A stretch of DNA of 10,621 nt from an uncultured Eubacterium sp. (GTDB taxonomy: Bacteria; Bacillota; Clostridia; Oscillospirales; Acutalibacteraceae), in NCBI RefSeq assembly GCF_934561735.1, contig NZ_CAKTGT010000016.1, positions 1-10,621 on the forward strand, read 5' to 3'. Positions 4,499 through 10,621 of the stretch are shown piece after piece. Within the stretch, counting starts at the first letter, position 1; each line of letters opens with the position of its first letter. Made by a program: the position numbers and the translations under genes. The notes below the pieces were generated by a model, which worked only from the letters and a program-made list of their open reading frames with translations, was not told the DNA's origin and did not search any database.

Positions 4499-7189
4499 TT
4501 ATTTATTGGTTTTACGCTGGATGAGCTTTACGATTTCTACAATCGGAACAACCATAAATGCGAGAAGGAGTGCCGTAAAGTATTCTCTTGCATCGATAGG
4601 TGCAAAATCAAATGCCTTGCTGAGGAACGGAATATAAATTACCGCACTTGAAAGTACAAGCGAGAGCACCATGGCACCGAGCAAATACCAGTTCATACTG
4701 CCCATTTTTGCTATTGACTGACGGCGAGAACGCATATTAAACGAATGGAAAATTTCTGCCATAGAAAGGGTTAAAAACGCCATTGTCATACCGTTTTGGT
4801 GAAGCAAATGAGTTGCTTCGTTTGCATCGTTGACTGCAAAGATTTGTGACAAAGTCATATGCTCCGGACTTGCCATAACAATACCGAGAACATAGGCAAC
4901 AAGCGTAAGCACTGTTACCATAACACCCTGATAAGCACAATCAAAGCCCATACCGCCTGCAAAGATGCCGTCTTTGCTGTTTCGAGGCTTACGGTTCATA
5001 ATTTCGGGGTCGCCCTTTTCAAGACCGAGGGCAAGTGCCGGGAAGCAGTCGGTGATAAGATTTATCCACAAGAGGTGAACAGGCTCAAACAAAATGAAAC
5101 CGCAAAGCGTTGCAAAGAATATCGAAAGAACCTCGGAAAGATTTGACGAAAGCAAGAACTGAATAGAATTACGAATATTGTCATAAATTCTTCTGCCCTC
5201 TTCAACAGCCGAAACGATGGTTGCAAAGTTATCGTCTGCAAGCACCATATCTGCAACATTCTTTGTTACATCGGTGCCTGTGATACCCATACCGACGCCG
5301 ATATCGGCATTTTTGATTGACGGAGCATCGTTTACGCCGTCACCTGTCATTGCGGTAATCATTCCACGCTTTTTCCAAGCTTGAACGATACGAACCTTAT
5401 GCTCAGGCTGAACACGGGCATAAACCGAATATTCCTCGATATGCTCATCAAGTTCTTCATCAGACATAGAATTGAGTTCCATACCTGTGACAGCCTTTTG
5501 ATTTTCGTTGATGATACCGAGTTGCTTTGCAATGGCAACGGCTGTATCTTTATGGTCGCCTGTAATCATAATCGGGCGAATACCGGCACTCTTACATTCC
5601 TTGATTGCGTCCACAACCTCAGGACGAACAGGGTCAATCATACCGGTAAGGCCGATATAACAAAGGTCCTGCTCGAGTTCATCAGGCTCGTTTGACGGCT
5701 GTTCGCTGTAAGTTCTCATAGCCGCACAAAGAACACGGAGAGCCTTATCAGCCATTTCTTTATTAGATGCGGAAATTGCCTGACGGATTTCGTCTGTCAT
5801 AGGTACTTTTTTGCCTTCTACATAAGCACTTGTGCAAAGTGAAAGGACGATATCGGGAGCACCTTTTGTATACTGAACAAATCCGTTTTGTGTTTTGTGG
5901 ATTGTTGACATCATCTTTCTGCCCGAATCAAACGGAGCTTCGCCCACTCTCGGGAAAAAGGCTTCAAGTTCGCTCTTTTTAAGCCCAAGCGAATCGGCAT
6001 AAGCAACAAGTGCGGCTTCGGTAGGCTCACCCTTGATTGTTCCGTCATCCTGAAGTTCGGCATCACAGCAAAGTGCCATAGCCGTTGCAAGGAGTTTTTC
6101 ATCTGTACCCTTATGGTCAACAACGGTCATTTTGTTTTGAGTGAGAGTACCTGTTTTATCGGAGCAAATAATTTGTGTACAGCCGAGAGTTTCAACAGCC
6201 GTAAGTTTGCGAATAACAGCATTACGCTTTGACATCTTTGTAACGCCGATTGACAAAACGATTGTTACAACTGCGGCAAGGCCCTCGGGGATTGCGGCAA
6301 CGGCAAGCGACACGGCAACCATAAAGAACGAAAGCGTTGACGACAAAGTAACAGCGTCACCGACAACAAGTGCACGAATAATATCAAACGCAAAAATAAA
6401 TACGCATATGCCCAAAACAATAAAGGACAAAACTTTTGAAAGCTGATTAAGTTTGATTTGGAGAGGTGTTTCCTCATCCTTTGCCTGCGTGAGAGCATCG
6501 GCAATTTTGCCCATTTCGGTGTCCATACCGGTAGCAACAACAACGGCTTTACCTCTGCCGTATGCAACGGACGAACCCATATAGCACATATTTTTTCTGT
6601 CGCCGAGCGGAACATCGTCCGAACCGAGCGGGTCAATAGGTTCTGCTGTTTTTGTAACGGGTACCGATTCGCCCGTAAGTGCGGATTCCTCAATTTTCAT
6701 GGAAGCACATTCGATAATTCGGCAATCGGCAGGAACGCTGTCGCCCGCTTCAAGCACTACAATATCGCCAACAACGATGTCCTCGCTTTTAACGGTAACT
6801 ATTTTACCGTCACGGATAACCTTTGAGGTGGCGGCGGCTATTTCCTGCAAGGCTTCAATAGCTTTTTCCGCCTTACTTTCCTGATAAACACCCAAAACAG
6901 CATTGATGATTACAACCACCATAATGATGATTACATCGGCATAACCTTCGCCCTCGCCGCCTACCGTTGCGGTAACCGCACTGATAACGGCTGCAACAAT
7001 CAAAATAATAATCATAGGGTCGGCAAGCTGTGACAAAAAGCGTTTTATAAGACTGTCTTTTTTGCCCTCTGCAAGCTTGTTTTTGCCGTTTTGTTCAAGC
7101 CTTGTTGATGCTTCGGCAGAAGAAAGGCCGCTTTGTCCGGACTTAACTTCGGCTAAAACATCATCTTTCGTTTTTAAATATTCTTTCAT
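4499..7189 (-). CDS. P-type cation-transporting ATPase (P2A, SERCA-like), Mn2+-riboswitch controlled
   Basis: The 896-residue protein is a complete ATP-driven exporter of divalent cations, the usual length for bacterial P2A pumps. In order: cytoplasmic N-terminus; membrane helices 1-2 (about 57-100); actuator domain with TGES (172-175); helices 3-4 (about 253-315) with the ion-site motif AIPEGL (299-304); phosphorylation site DKTGT (Asp344); nucleotide-domain KGAPD (442-446); MITGDHKDT (541-549); hinge TGDGVNDAP (615-623); and helices 5-10. Residues matching SERCA Ca2+ ligands are Glu302, Asn683, Glu686, Asn710, Thr713, Asp714 and Glu812, so both Ca2+ sites look intact. Sequence alone would give 'calcium-transporting ATPase', but the leader holds a Mn2+-sensing riboswitch, suggesting Mn2+ (perhaps with Ca2+) export, as described for streptococcal/lactococcal MgtA/YoaB-type pumps. 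ATG at 7187-7189 has GGAAGGGG at 7196-7203. Transcription is monocistronic from its own promoter, ending in a hairpin. Confidence 0.96.
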   Translation of the reverse strand: MKEYLKTKDDVLAEVKSGQSGLSSAEASTRLEQNGKNKLAEGKKDSLIKRFLSQLADPMIIILIVAAVISAVTATVGGEGEGYADVIIIMVVVIINAVLGVYQESKAEKAIEALQEIAAATSKVIRDGKIVTVKSEDIVVGDIVVLEAGDSVPADCRIIECASMKIEESALTGESVPVTKTAEPIDPLGSDDVPLGDRKNMCYMGSSVAYGRGKAVVVATGMDTEMGKIADALTQAKDEETPLQIKLNQLSKVLSFIVLGICVFIFAFDIIRALVVGDAVTLSSTLSFFMVAVSLAVAAIPEGLAAVVTIVLSIGVTKMSKRNAVIRKLTAVETLGCTQIICSDKTGTLTQNKMTVVDHKGTDEKLLATAMALCCDAELQDDGTIKGEPTEAALVAYADSLGLKKSELEAFFPRVGEAPFDSGRKMMSTIHKTQNGFVQYTKGAPDIVLSLCTSAYVEGKKVPMTDEIRQAISASNKEMADKALRVLCAAMRTYSEQPSNEPDELEQDLCYIGLTGMIDPVRPEVVDAIKECKSAGIRPIMITGDHKDTAVAIAKQLGIINENQKAVTGMELNSMSDEELDEHIEEYSVYARVQPEHKVRIVQAWKKRGMITAMTGDGVNDAPSIKNADIGVGMGITGTDVTKNVADMVLADDNFATIVSAVEEGRRIYDNIRNSIQFLLSSNLSEVLSIFFATLCGFILFEPVHLLWINLITDCFPALALGLEKGDPEIMNRKPRNSKDGIFAGGMGFDCAYQGVMVTVLTLVAYVLGIVMASPEHMTLSQIFAVNDANEATHLLHQNGMTMAFLTLSMAEIFHSFNMRSRRQSIAKMGSMNWYLLGAMVLSLVLSSAVIYIPFLSKAFDFAPIDAREYFTALLLAFMVVPIVEIVKLIQRKTNK

Positions 7190-7249
7190 ACAATACCCCT
7201 TCCGTCAGAATATACTGCAATGTAAGATCTTATACCTTACATATTTGTA

Positions 7250-7291
7250 TAAAAAAAGACCCATACATAGTATTACACTATGCACAAGTCT
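7250..7291 (-). terminator. Riboswitch expression-platform terminator
   Basis: AGACTTGTGCATAGT (7291-7277) can pair along all 15 positions, including G-U pairs, with ACTATGTATGGGTCT (7271-7257) around a GTAAT loop. A run of seven Ts follows (7257-7251). The first 8 bases of the stem (7291-7284) also form the 3' side of the aptamer. Aptamer and terminator therefore exclude each other, predicting that ligand binding allows read-through into the ATPase gene. Confidence 0.85.
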
Positions 7292-7368
7292 CATTCTTTA
7301 CAATTAAGCCAGCCTATTTTGGCATGATGTTGACTTAACTCACGATAACCGTGGAATTACTCCCCTGT
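7284..7368 (-). promoter_or_regulatory. yybP-ykoY (Mn2+) riboswitch aptamer
   Basis: The class hallmarks are present on the minus strand. A short closing helix ACAG (7368-7365) pairs with UUGU (7287-7284). The conserved GGGAGUAA loop follows its 5' strand (7364-7357), and GAGAC (7292-7288) precedes its 3' strand. Between them lie a small hairpin CACG/CGUG (about 7353-7341) and a longer arm UUAAGUC / GGCUUAA (about 7338-7304). This is the layout of the lactococcal yybP element (AAAG-GGGAGUAG ... AAGAC-CUUU). The family is established as Mn2+-sensing and is commonly found before cation pumps and TerC/UPF0016 exporters. I recognised it by motif and hand-folded it; a covariance-model search was not possible. 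The remaining leader (7204-7249) has one small hairpin (TGTAAG/CTTACA, 7221-7241) of unknown role. Confidence 0.88.
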
Positions 7369-7377
7369 CTTGACCTA

Positions 7378-7406
7378 AATATAACATACAAGTGTATAAA
7401 AGTCAA
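7378..7406 (-). promoter_or_regulatory. Promoter of the riboswitch-ATPase transcript
   Basis: TTGACT (7401-7406), a 17-bp spacer and TATATT (7378-7383) predict a start at about 7371, only 3 nt before the first base of the aptamer closing helix. It begins 11 bp after the stop codon of the MATE gene, with no terminator between. Confidence 0.75.
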
Positions 7407-7417
7407 CAAATCAAATA

Positions 7418-8776
7418 TTAATAATTTCTTAAATGTTTTTTGAAAGTAATCAAAAACGGAACAGAAACTATTGCCGCCAAGACATAAGCTATCGGCTGTG
7501 AAAGTTCCAAACCCGTAATGCCTGAAAACTTCGGCAATATCAGTGCAAGCGGAACAAAGAAAAGTCCGTTTTGACAACAGGCAAGGAACAGTGCTCTGCC
7601 CTTTTTGCCGATGCTTTGAAATGTCATATTTGCCGTTAACGCAGTAGGCAAAAATATAAGCGAAACACAAAGATAGCGAAGAACTTTTGAGCCGATTTCA
7701 ACAACCTCAGCCTCGCTCCTGAATCTTCCGATAACCCACGGTGCAAAAGCAAACATAACGCCCGACAAAACGGTTACGGCGATTGTGCCGTAAACCCACA
7801 AAAAGTTGATTGCCTTGCGAACACGGTCAAAATCCTTGCTTCCGTAATTAAATGCACTGACAGGCTGAAAGCCCTGACCGATGCCTACACACACGCTGAA
7901 AATCAGCATTGAGCACCTGTTTGAAATGCTCATTGCGGCTATACATTCGTCACCGTAAGGCGATGCCATAACATTCAAAATCATTGTTGAAAGGCTTCCG
8001 AGTCCGTTACGCATAAAGCTTGGGAAACCCGTTGCGACTATCTCCCACACAAATCTGCCTTTAAACCTTACATTTTTAGGATTAATGCGGCACTGACATT
8101 TTTTAAATACAAATGCCGAGAGCAAAATCGCCATGCTTACATATTGGCTGACAGCCGTTGCAAGACCTGCTCCGGAAATGCCCATCTTAAAGACAAAAAT
8201 AAACAAAGGGTCAAGTGCAATATTGAGAATACCGCCCGAAGTTAAGCCAATCATAGCAAGTCGGGCAAGTCCCTCATACCTCAAGATGTTATTCATTACA
8301 CAGCTTGTACACATTGCGGGGCCTGCAATTAGGATATAAAGTCCGTATTGTTTTGCATAAGGCAAAATCGTTGCCGTACTGCCGAGGAAGGTCATAAGCT
8401 TATCCAAAAACAGCAAGCCCAAAACCGCAATAACAACGCTTATGCCAAGCGACAAAAAGAATGCCGTTGAGCAAAACTGCCTTGCCGTTTCAACATCCTT
8501 GGCACCGAGCCGCCGTGAAACATTTGAGCCGGCGCCCTGACCGAACATAAAGCCGAACGCCTGAAACACAGCCATAAGACTGAAAACAACACCTGTTGCA
8601 CCCGAAGCGGCAACGCTGATTTTTGACACAAAATATGTGTCTGCCATATTATATATCATTGTAATGAGCATACTGATAACAGTTGGCACGGACAAAATAA
8701 ATATCAGTTTATTTACCGGTGTCCTTGTCATTTTTTTATACTGTTTATCGGCAGCCGCATTTTCACTGTTAGTCAA
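7418..8776 (-). CDS. MATE family efflux transporter
   Basis: MATE proteins export drugs, metabolites or other organic compounds using a Na+ or H+ gradient. The 452-residue protein is of normal length, with twelve hydrophobic segments in two similar halves. The first half opens KLIFILSVPTVISMLITMIY (23-42), followed by NMADTYFVSKI, then FGQGAGSNVSRRLGAKD (78-94). The second half has the family's matching GQGFQPVSAFNYGSKD (about 299-314). A central NIALDPLFIF motif is also typical. The most upstream start in frame is TTG at 8774-8776, 4 nt after the hisF stop, with only a weak AAGAAG ribosome binding site. The next in-frame ATG (Met16) has none, so I keep TTG, with moderate certainty on the exact start. 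It is the third gene of a hisH-hisF-MATE operon and may be translationally coupled to hisF. No terminator follows it. The substrate is unknown. Confidence 0.93.
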   Translation of the reverse strand: MTNSENAAADKQYKKMTRTPVNKLIFILSVPTVISMLITMIYNMADTYFVSKISVAASGATGVVFSLMAVFQAFGFMFGQGAGSNVSRRLGAKDVETARQFCSTAFFLSLGISVVIAVLGLLFLDKLMTFLGSTATILPYAKQYGLYILIAGPAMCTSCVMNNILRYEGLARLAMIGLTSGGILNIALDPLFIFVFKMGISGAGLATAVSQYVSMAILLSAFVFKKCQCRINPKNVRFKGRFVWEIVATGFPSFMRNGLGSLSTMILNVMASPYGDECIAAMSISNRCSMLIFSVCVGIGQGFQPVSAFNYGSKDFDRVRKAINFLWVYGTIAVTVLSGVMFAFAPWVIGRFRSEAEVVEIGSKVLRYLCVSLIFLPTALTANMTFQSIGKKGRALFLACCQNGLFFVPLALILPKFSGITGLELSQPIAYVLAAIVSVPFLITFKKHLRNY

Positions 8777-8780
8777 ATTA

Positions 8781-9539
8781 TCATCTTCTTACGCTTACAT
8801 TATTTTTTGCAAGATACTCTTTGAGCACGGGAATAGGAAGCTCATTGAAATGGAAAAGGCTTGCCGCAAGAACCGCATCTGCCTTGCCGTCAACAAAAGC
8901 ATCCAAAAAATGTTCTGCCTTGCCTGCACCGCCCGAAGCGATAACGGGAATACCGACCCTCTCCGATACCGCACGGGTAAGTTCAATATCATATCCGGTT
9001 TTTTGACCGTCGCAATCCATAGAGGTCAAAAGAATTTCGCCTGCACCTCGTTTTTCGGCTTCGACTGCCCATTCAACAGCGTCAATACCCGTAGGAATTC
9101 TTCCGCCGTTGAGGTAAACCTCCCAGCCGCCGTTTGATTTACGCTTTGCATCAATGGCAACAACAACGCATTGTGAGCCGAACTTATATGCGGCTTCGTT
9201 AATCAAATCGGGATTGCGAACCGCCGCCGAGTTAACGGAGATTTTATCCGCACCGGCACGCAAAAGTTCTTTAAAATCATCAACGGTTTTGATACCGCCG
9301 CCGACCGTAAACGGAATAAACACGGTATTTGCAACCCTTGACACAATATCAATCATAGTGCTTCTGCCCTCGTGAGTTGCGGTTATATCAAGAAGCACAA
9401 GTTCGTCAGCTCTCTGCTTATCATAAGCCGCCGCACATTCCACAGGGTCGCCGGCGTCACGCAAATCAACAAAAGAAACGCCTTTTACCACTCTACCATT
9501 TTTAACATCCAAGCACGGAATTATTCTCTTTGCGTACAT
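8781..9539 (-). CDS. hisF: Imidazole glycerol phosphate synthase, cyclase subunit HisF
   Basis: HisF uses ammonia delivered by HisH to convert PRFAR into imidazole glycerol phosphate plus AICAR, a step of histidine biosynthesis that also feeds purine synthesis. The 252-residue protein is a (beta/alpha)8 barrel of the standard length. Visible features are AKRIIPCLDVKNGRVVKG (3-20; catalytic Asp11), FVDLRDAGDPVE (23-34), ELVLLDITA (46-54), PFTVGGGI (76-83; phosphate site), DKISVNSAA (98-106), VVVAIDAKR (125-133; catalytic Asp130), GEILLTSMDCDGQKTGYD (167-184), PVIASGGAGK (198-207) and DAVLAASLFHF (221-231). ATG at 9537-9539 lies 2 nt after the hisH stop. Its GGGAGG ribosome binding site sits inside the last hisH codons, so the two are probably translated in step. 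No other his genes are in the window. Confidence 0.98.
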   Translation of the reverse strand: MYAKRIIPCLDVKNGRVVKGVSFVDLRDAGDPVECAAAYDKQRADELVLLDITATHEGRSTMIDIVSRVANTVFIPFTVGGGIKTVDDFKELLRAGADKISVNSAAVRNPDLINEAAYKFGSQCVVVAIDAKRKSNGGWEVYLNGGRIPTGIDAVEWAVEAEKRGAGEILLTSMDCDGQKTGYDIELTRAVSERVGIPVIASGGAGKAEHFLDAFVDGKADAVLAASLFHFNELPIPVLKEYLAKNNVSVRR

Positions 9540-9541
9540 AT

Positions 9542-10153
9542 TCAGTCCTCCCTGTTTACAAAATTGCGAAGAAGAGCGAGTCCGACCTCACTGCTTTTTT
9601 CGGGGTGGAACTGAGTTGCGGCAACTCTGCCCTTTTGCACCGCACACTGAATAGGCACACCGTACTGCGTTGTACCTACAACTATATCACTCTCGGCATT
9701 TTTAAGATAATAAGAATGAACAAAATAAAAATAGCTGTTATCCTTTAAACCGTCAAATATACCGTTTGTTTGATTCAGTTTTACGCTGTTCCAGCCGATA
9801 TGCGGAACTTTGAGTCCGTTATCTTTGGGAATAGTAACAATGTTACCTTTGAATATACCCAAGCCGTCAACGCCCGGTGATTCCTCGCTTGATTCAAAAA
9901 GAAGCTGAAGTCCGAGGCAAATACCGAGAAAATACTTTGAGCCGTCTGCCGCTTTTTTGATTGTATCTTCAAGGTCACGCTCTCTGATACAATTCATAGC
10001 GTCGGCAAACGAGCCTACACCCGGAAGAATAATGTGAGATGCCGCATTTATCTCATCTTTATTATCCGTAATCACACTGTCTGCGCCGATAAAATCCAAA
10101 GCCTTTTTAACACTTTGAAGATTGCCTGCACCGTAATCAATAATTGCAACCAT
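9542..10153 (-). CDS. hisH: Imidazole glycerol phosphate synthase, glutamine amidotransferase subunit HisH
   Basis: HisH hydrolyses glutamine and channels ammonia into HisF. The 203-residue protein is a class I glutamine amidotransferase of the expected size. It opens with VAIIDYGAGNLQSVKKAL (2-19), has the oxyanion-side PGVGSFADAM (44-53), the nucleophile motif LGICLGLQLL (76-85; Cys79), the HisH-typical PHIGWN (117-122), FVHSYY (144-149), and the His/Glu of the triad in TQFHPEKSS (180-188; His183 and Glu185). ATG at 10151-10153 has AGGAGA about 6 nt upstream. It is the first gene of the operon with hisF and the MATE transporter. The predicted transcript start is only about 23 nt before the ATG, too short for a histidine-codon leader peptide or a T-box, so no attenuation control is visible here. 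Confidence 0.98.
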   Translation of the reverse strand: MVAIIDYGAGNLQSVKKALDFIGADSVITDNKDEINAASHIILPGVGSFADAMNCIRERDLEDTIKKAADGSKYFLGICLGLQLLFESSEESPGVDGLGIFKGNIVTIPKDNGLKVPHIGWNSVKLNQTNGIFDGLKDNSYFYFVHSYYLKNAESDIVVGTTQYGVPIQCAVQKGRVAATQFHPEKSSEVGLALLRNFVNRED

Positions 10154-10182
10154 AATGTTCTCCTATACTTTTAATATGTTAT

Positions 10183-10211
10183 ATAATAGCACCGAAAAGA
10201 AAAAAATGCAA
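10183..10211 (-). promoter_or_regulatory. Promoter of the hisH-hisF-MATE operon
   Basis: TTGCAT (10206-10211), a 17-bp spacer and TATTAT (10183-10188) are the same boxes and spacing as in the rnpB promoter. The predicted start is near 10176. Its -35 box lies 8 bp from the -35 box of the divergent pyrophosphatase promoter. Confidence 0.7.
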
Positions 10212-10219
10212 ATTTAAAA

Positions 10220-10248
10220 TTGACAAACAGTGCCGATAATGTTATTAT
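10220..10248 (+). promoter_or_regulatory. Promoter of the pyrophosphatase gene
   Basis: A perfect TTGACA (10220-10225), a 17-bp spacer and TATTAT (10243-10248) predict a start at about 10255. The leader is only about 23 nt and ends in AAGGAGG (10264-10270). Confidence 0.8.
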
Positions 10249-10277
10249 ACTGTATGACAATTTAAGGAGGCGCGTTT

Positions 10278-10621
10278 ATGAACATTTGGCACGACATATC
10301 TCCTAAGCGTATCAAGAAAGACAGATTCTACGCTGTAATTGAGATTTCCAAGGGCGGCAAAAACAAGTACGAGCTTGACAAAGAAACCGGTATGCTCAAA
10401 CTTGACAGAGTACTTTTTACATCAACCCACTACCCTGCCAACTACGGATTTATTCCGAGAACCTACGCCAGCGACAACGACCCTCTTGATGTTCTTGTGC
10501 TTTGCAGTGAGCAAATCAGACCTATGACTATTGTTGAATGCAAGCCGATCGGCGTTTTGATTATGGAAGACGGCGGTGCAAGAGATGAAAAAATCATTGC
10601 CGTTCCGATAAACGACCCTAA
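10278..10621 (+). CDS. ppa: Inorganic pyrophosphatase, family I (N-terminal 114 residues)
   Basis: This soluble enzyme hydrolyses pyrophosphate to two phosphates and so pulls biosynthetic reactions forward. The gene runs off the right edge; 114 codons plus two bases are visible, roughly two-thirds of a typical bacterial family I enzyme. ATG at 10278-10280 has a near-perfect AAGGAGG 7 nt upstream. The active-site residues known from the E. coli enzyme can be matched: Glu22 and Lys30 (VIEISKGGKNKYE), Arg44 (KLDRVL), Tyr56 (HYPANYGFIPRTY), the metal-binding signature DNDPLDV (66-72; Asp66, Asp68, Asp71), and Asp98, Asp103 and Lys105 in EDGGARDEKIIAVP. It has its own strong promoter and diverges from hisH. 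Anaerobic Firmicutes may instead use family II or membrane pyrophosphatases, but the motifs here are clearly family I. Confidence 0.96.
   Translation, partial: MNIWHDISPKRIKKDRFYAVIEISKGGKNKYELDKETGMLKLDRVLFTSTHYPANYGFIPRTYASDNDPLDVLVLCSEQIRPMTIVECKPIGVLIMEDGGARDEKIIAVPINDP

Noticed and set aside
6265..6693. 142-codon open frame within the ATPase gene
   Set aside because: Shifted frame of the ATPase, Arg/Leu/Pro-rich, with no plausible start signal.
7221..7241. Second terminator or operator (TGTAAG/CTTACA) between the riboswitch terminator and the ATPase ribosome binding site
   Set aside because: Short AT-rich stem without a U-run; a chance repeat cannot be excluded.
8637..9137. 166-codon open frame antisense to hisF and the MATE start
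   Set aside because: It is antisense to two conserved genes and its peptide shows no family features or ribosome binding site.
10154..10176. His leader peptide or T-box before hisH
   Set aside because: The predicted leader is about 23 nt, with no histidine codons and no T-box sequence.
1..10621. Mobile elements, CRISPR arrays, phage or defence genes
   Set aside because: No transposase, integrase, direct-repeat array or defence motif seen; all genes are core metabolic, transport or wall functions with even composition.

Overview
The window looks like chromosomal backbone DNA from a low-to-moderate GC Gram-positive anaerobe, probably a clostridial (Oscillospiraceae/Lachnospiraceae-like) Firmicute. 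I base this on the LytR-CpsA-Psr wall protein, the class A RNase P RNA, a Mn2+ (yybP-ykoY) riboswitch in front of a P-type ATPase, strong sigma-A type promoters with 17-bp spacers, and G-rich ribosome binding sites (AAAGGGG, GGAGG). Base composition and coding style look even throughout. I see no insertion sequence, integrase, prophage, tRNA, CRISPR array or other sign of a mobile island.

Layout, left to right. (1) The first 45 codons of a leftward gene resembling a family 20 glycoside hydrolase, with a very good promoter and a hairpin at the predicted 5' end of its mRNA. (2) A leftward LCP-family wall-polymer ligase. (3) Divergent from it, the rightward RNase P RNA gene (rnpB). About 25 nt after it comes a two-gene unit, a class II ketose-bisphosphate aldolase and an IolC-like PfkB sugar kinase, closed by a bidirectional terminator. 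(4) A leftward half-size EamA membrane protein with its own promoter. (5) A leftward SERCA-like cation P-type ATPase. Its roughly 180-nt leader carries a yybP-ykoY Mn2+ riboswitch whose last 8 bases are also the start of an intrinsic terminator stem. (6) A leftward operon hisH-hisF-MATE transporter. (7) Divergent from hisH, the start of a rightward family I inorganic pyrophosphatase, cut by the window end.

How the genes may work together. HisH and HisF form the imidazole-glycerol-phosphate synthase of histidine biosynthesis. The kinase and aldolase can be read as a phosphorylation-then-cleavage pair like IolC/IolJ of inositol catabolism, but no other iol genes are in view. The riboswitch predicts that the ATPase, which by sequence would be called a Ca2+ pump, is induced by Mn2+ and relieves metal excess.

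I did not find a clearly undescribed system. The best leads are the metal-gated ATPase leader, the isolated kinase/aldolase pair tied to rnpB, and the MATE gene in the his operon. All genes are intact except the two cut by the window edges, and no gap exceeds 300 nt.
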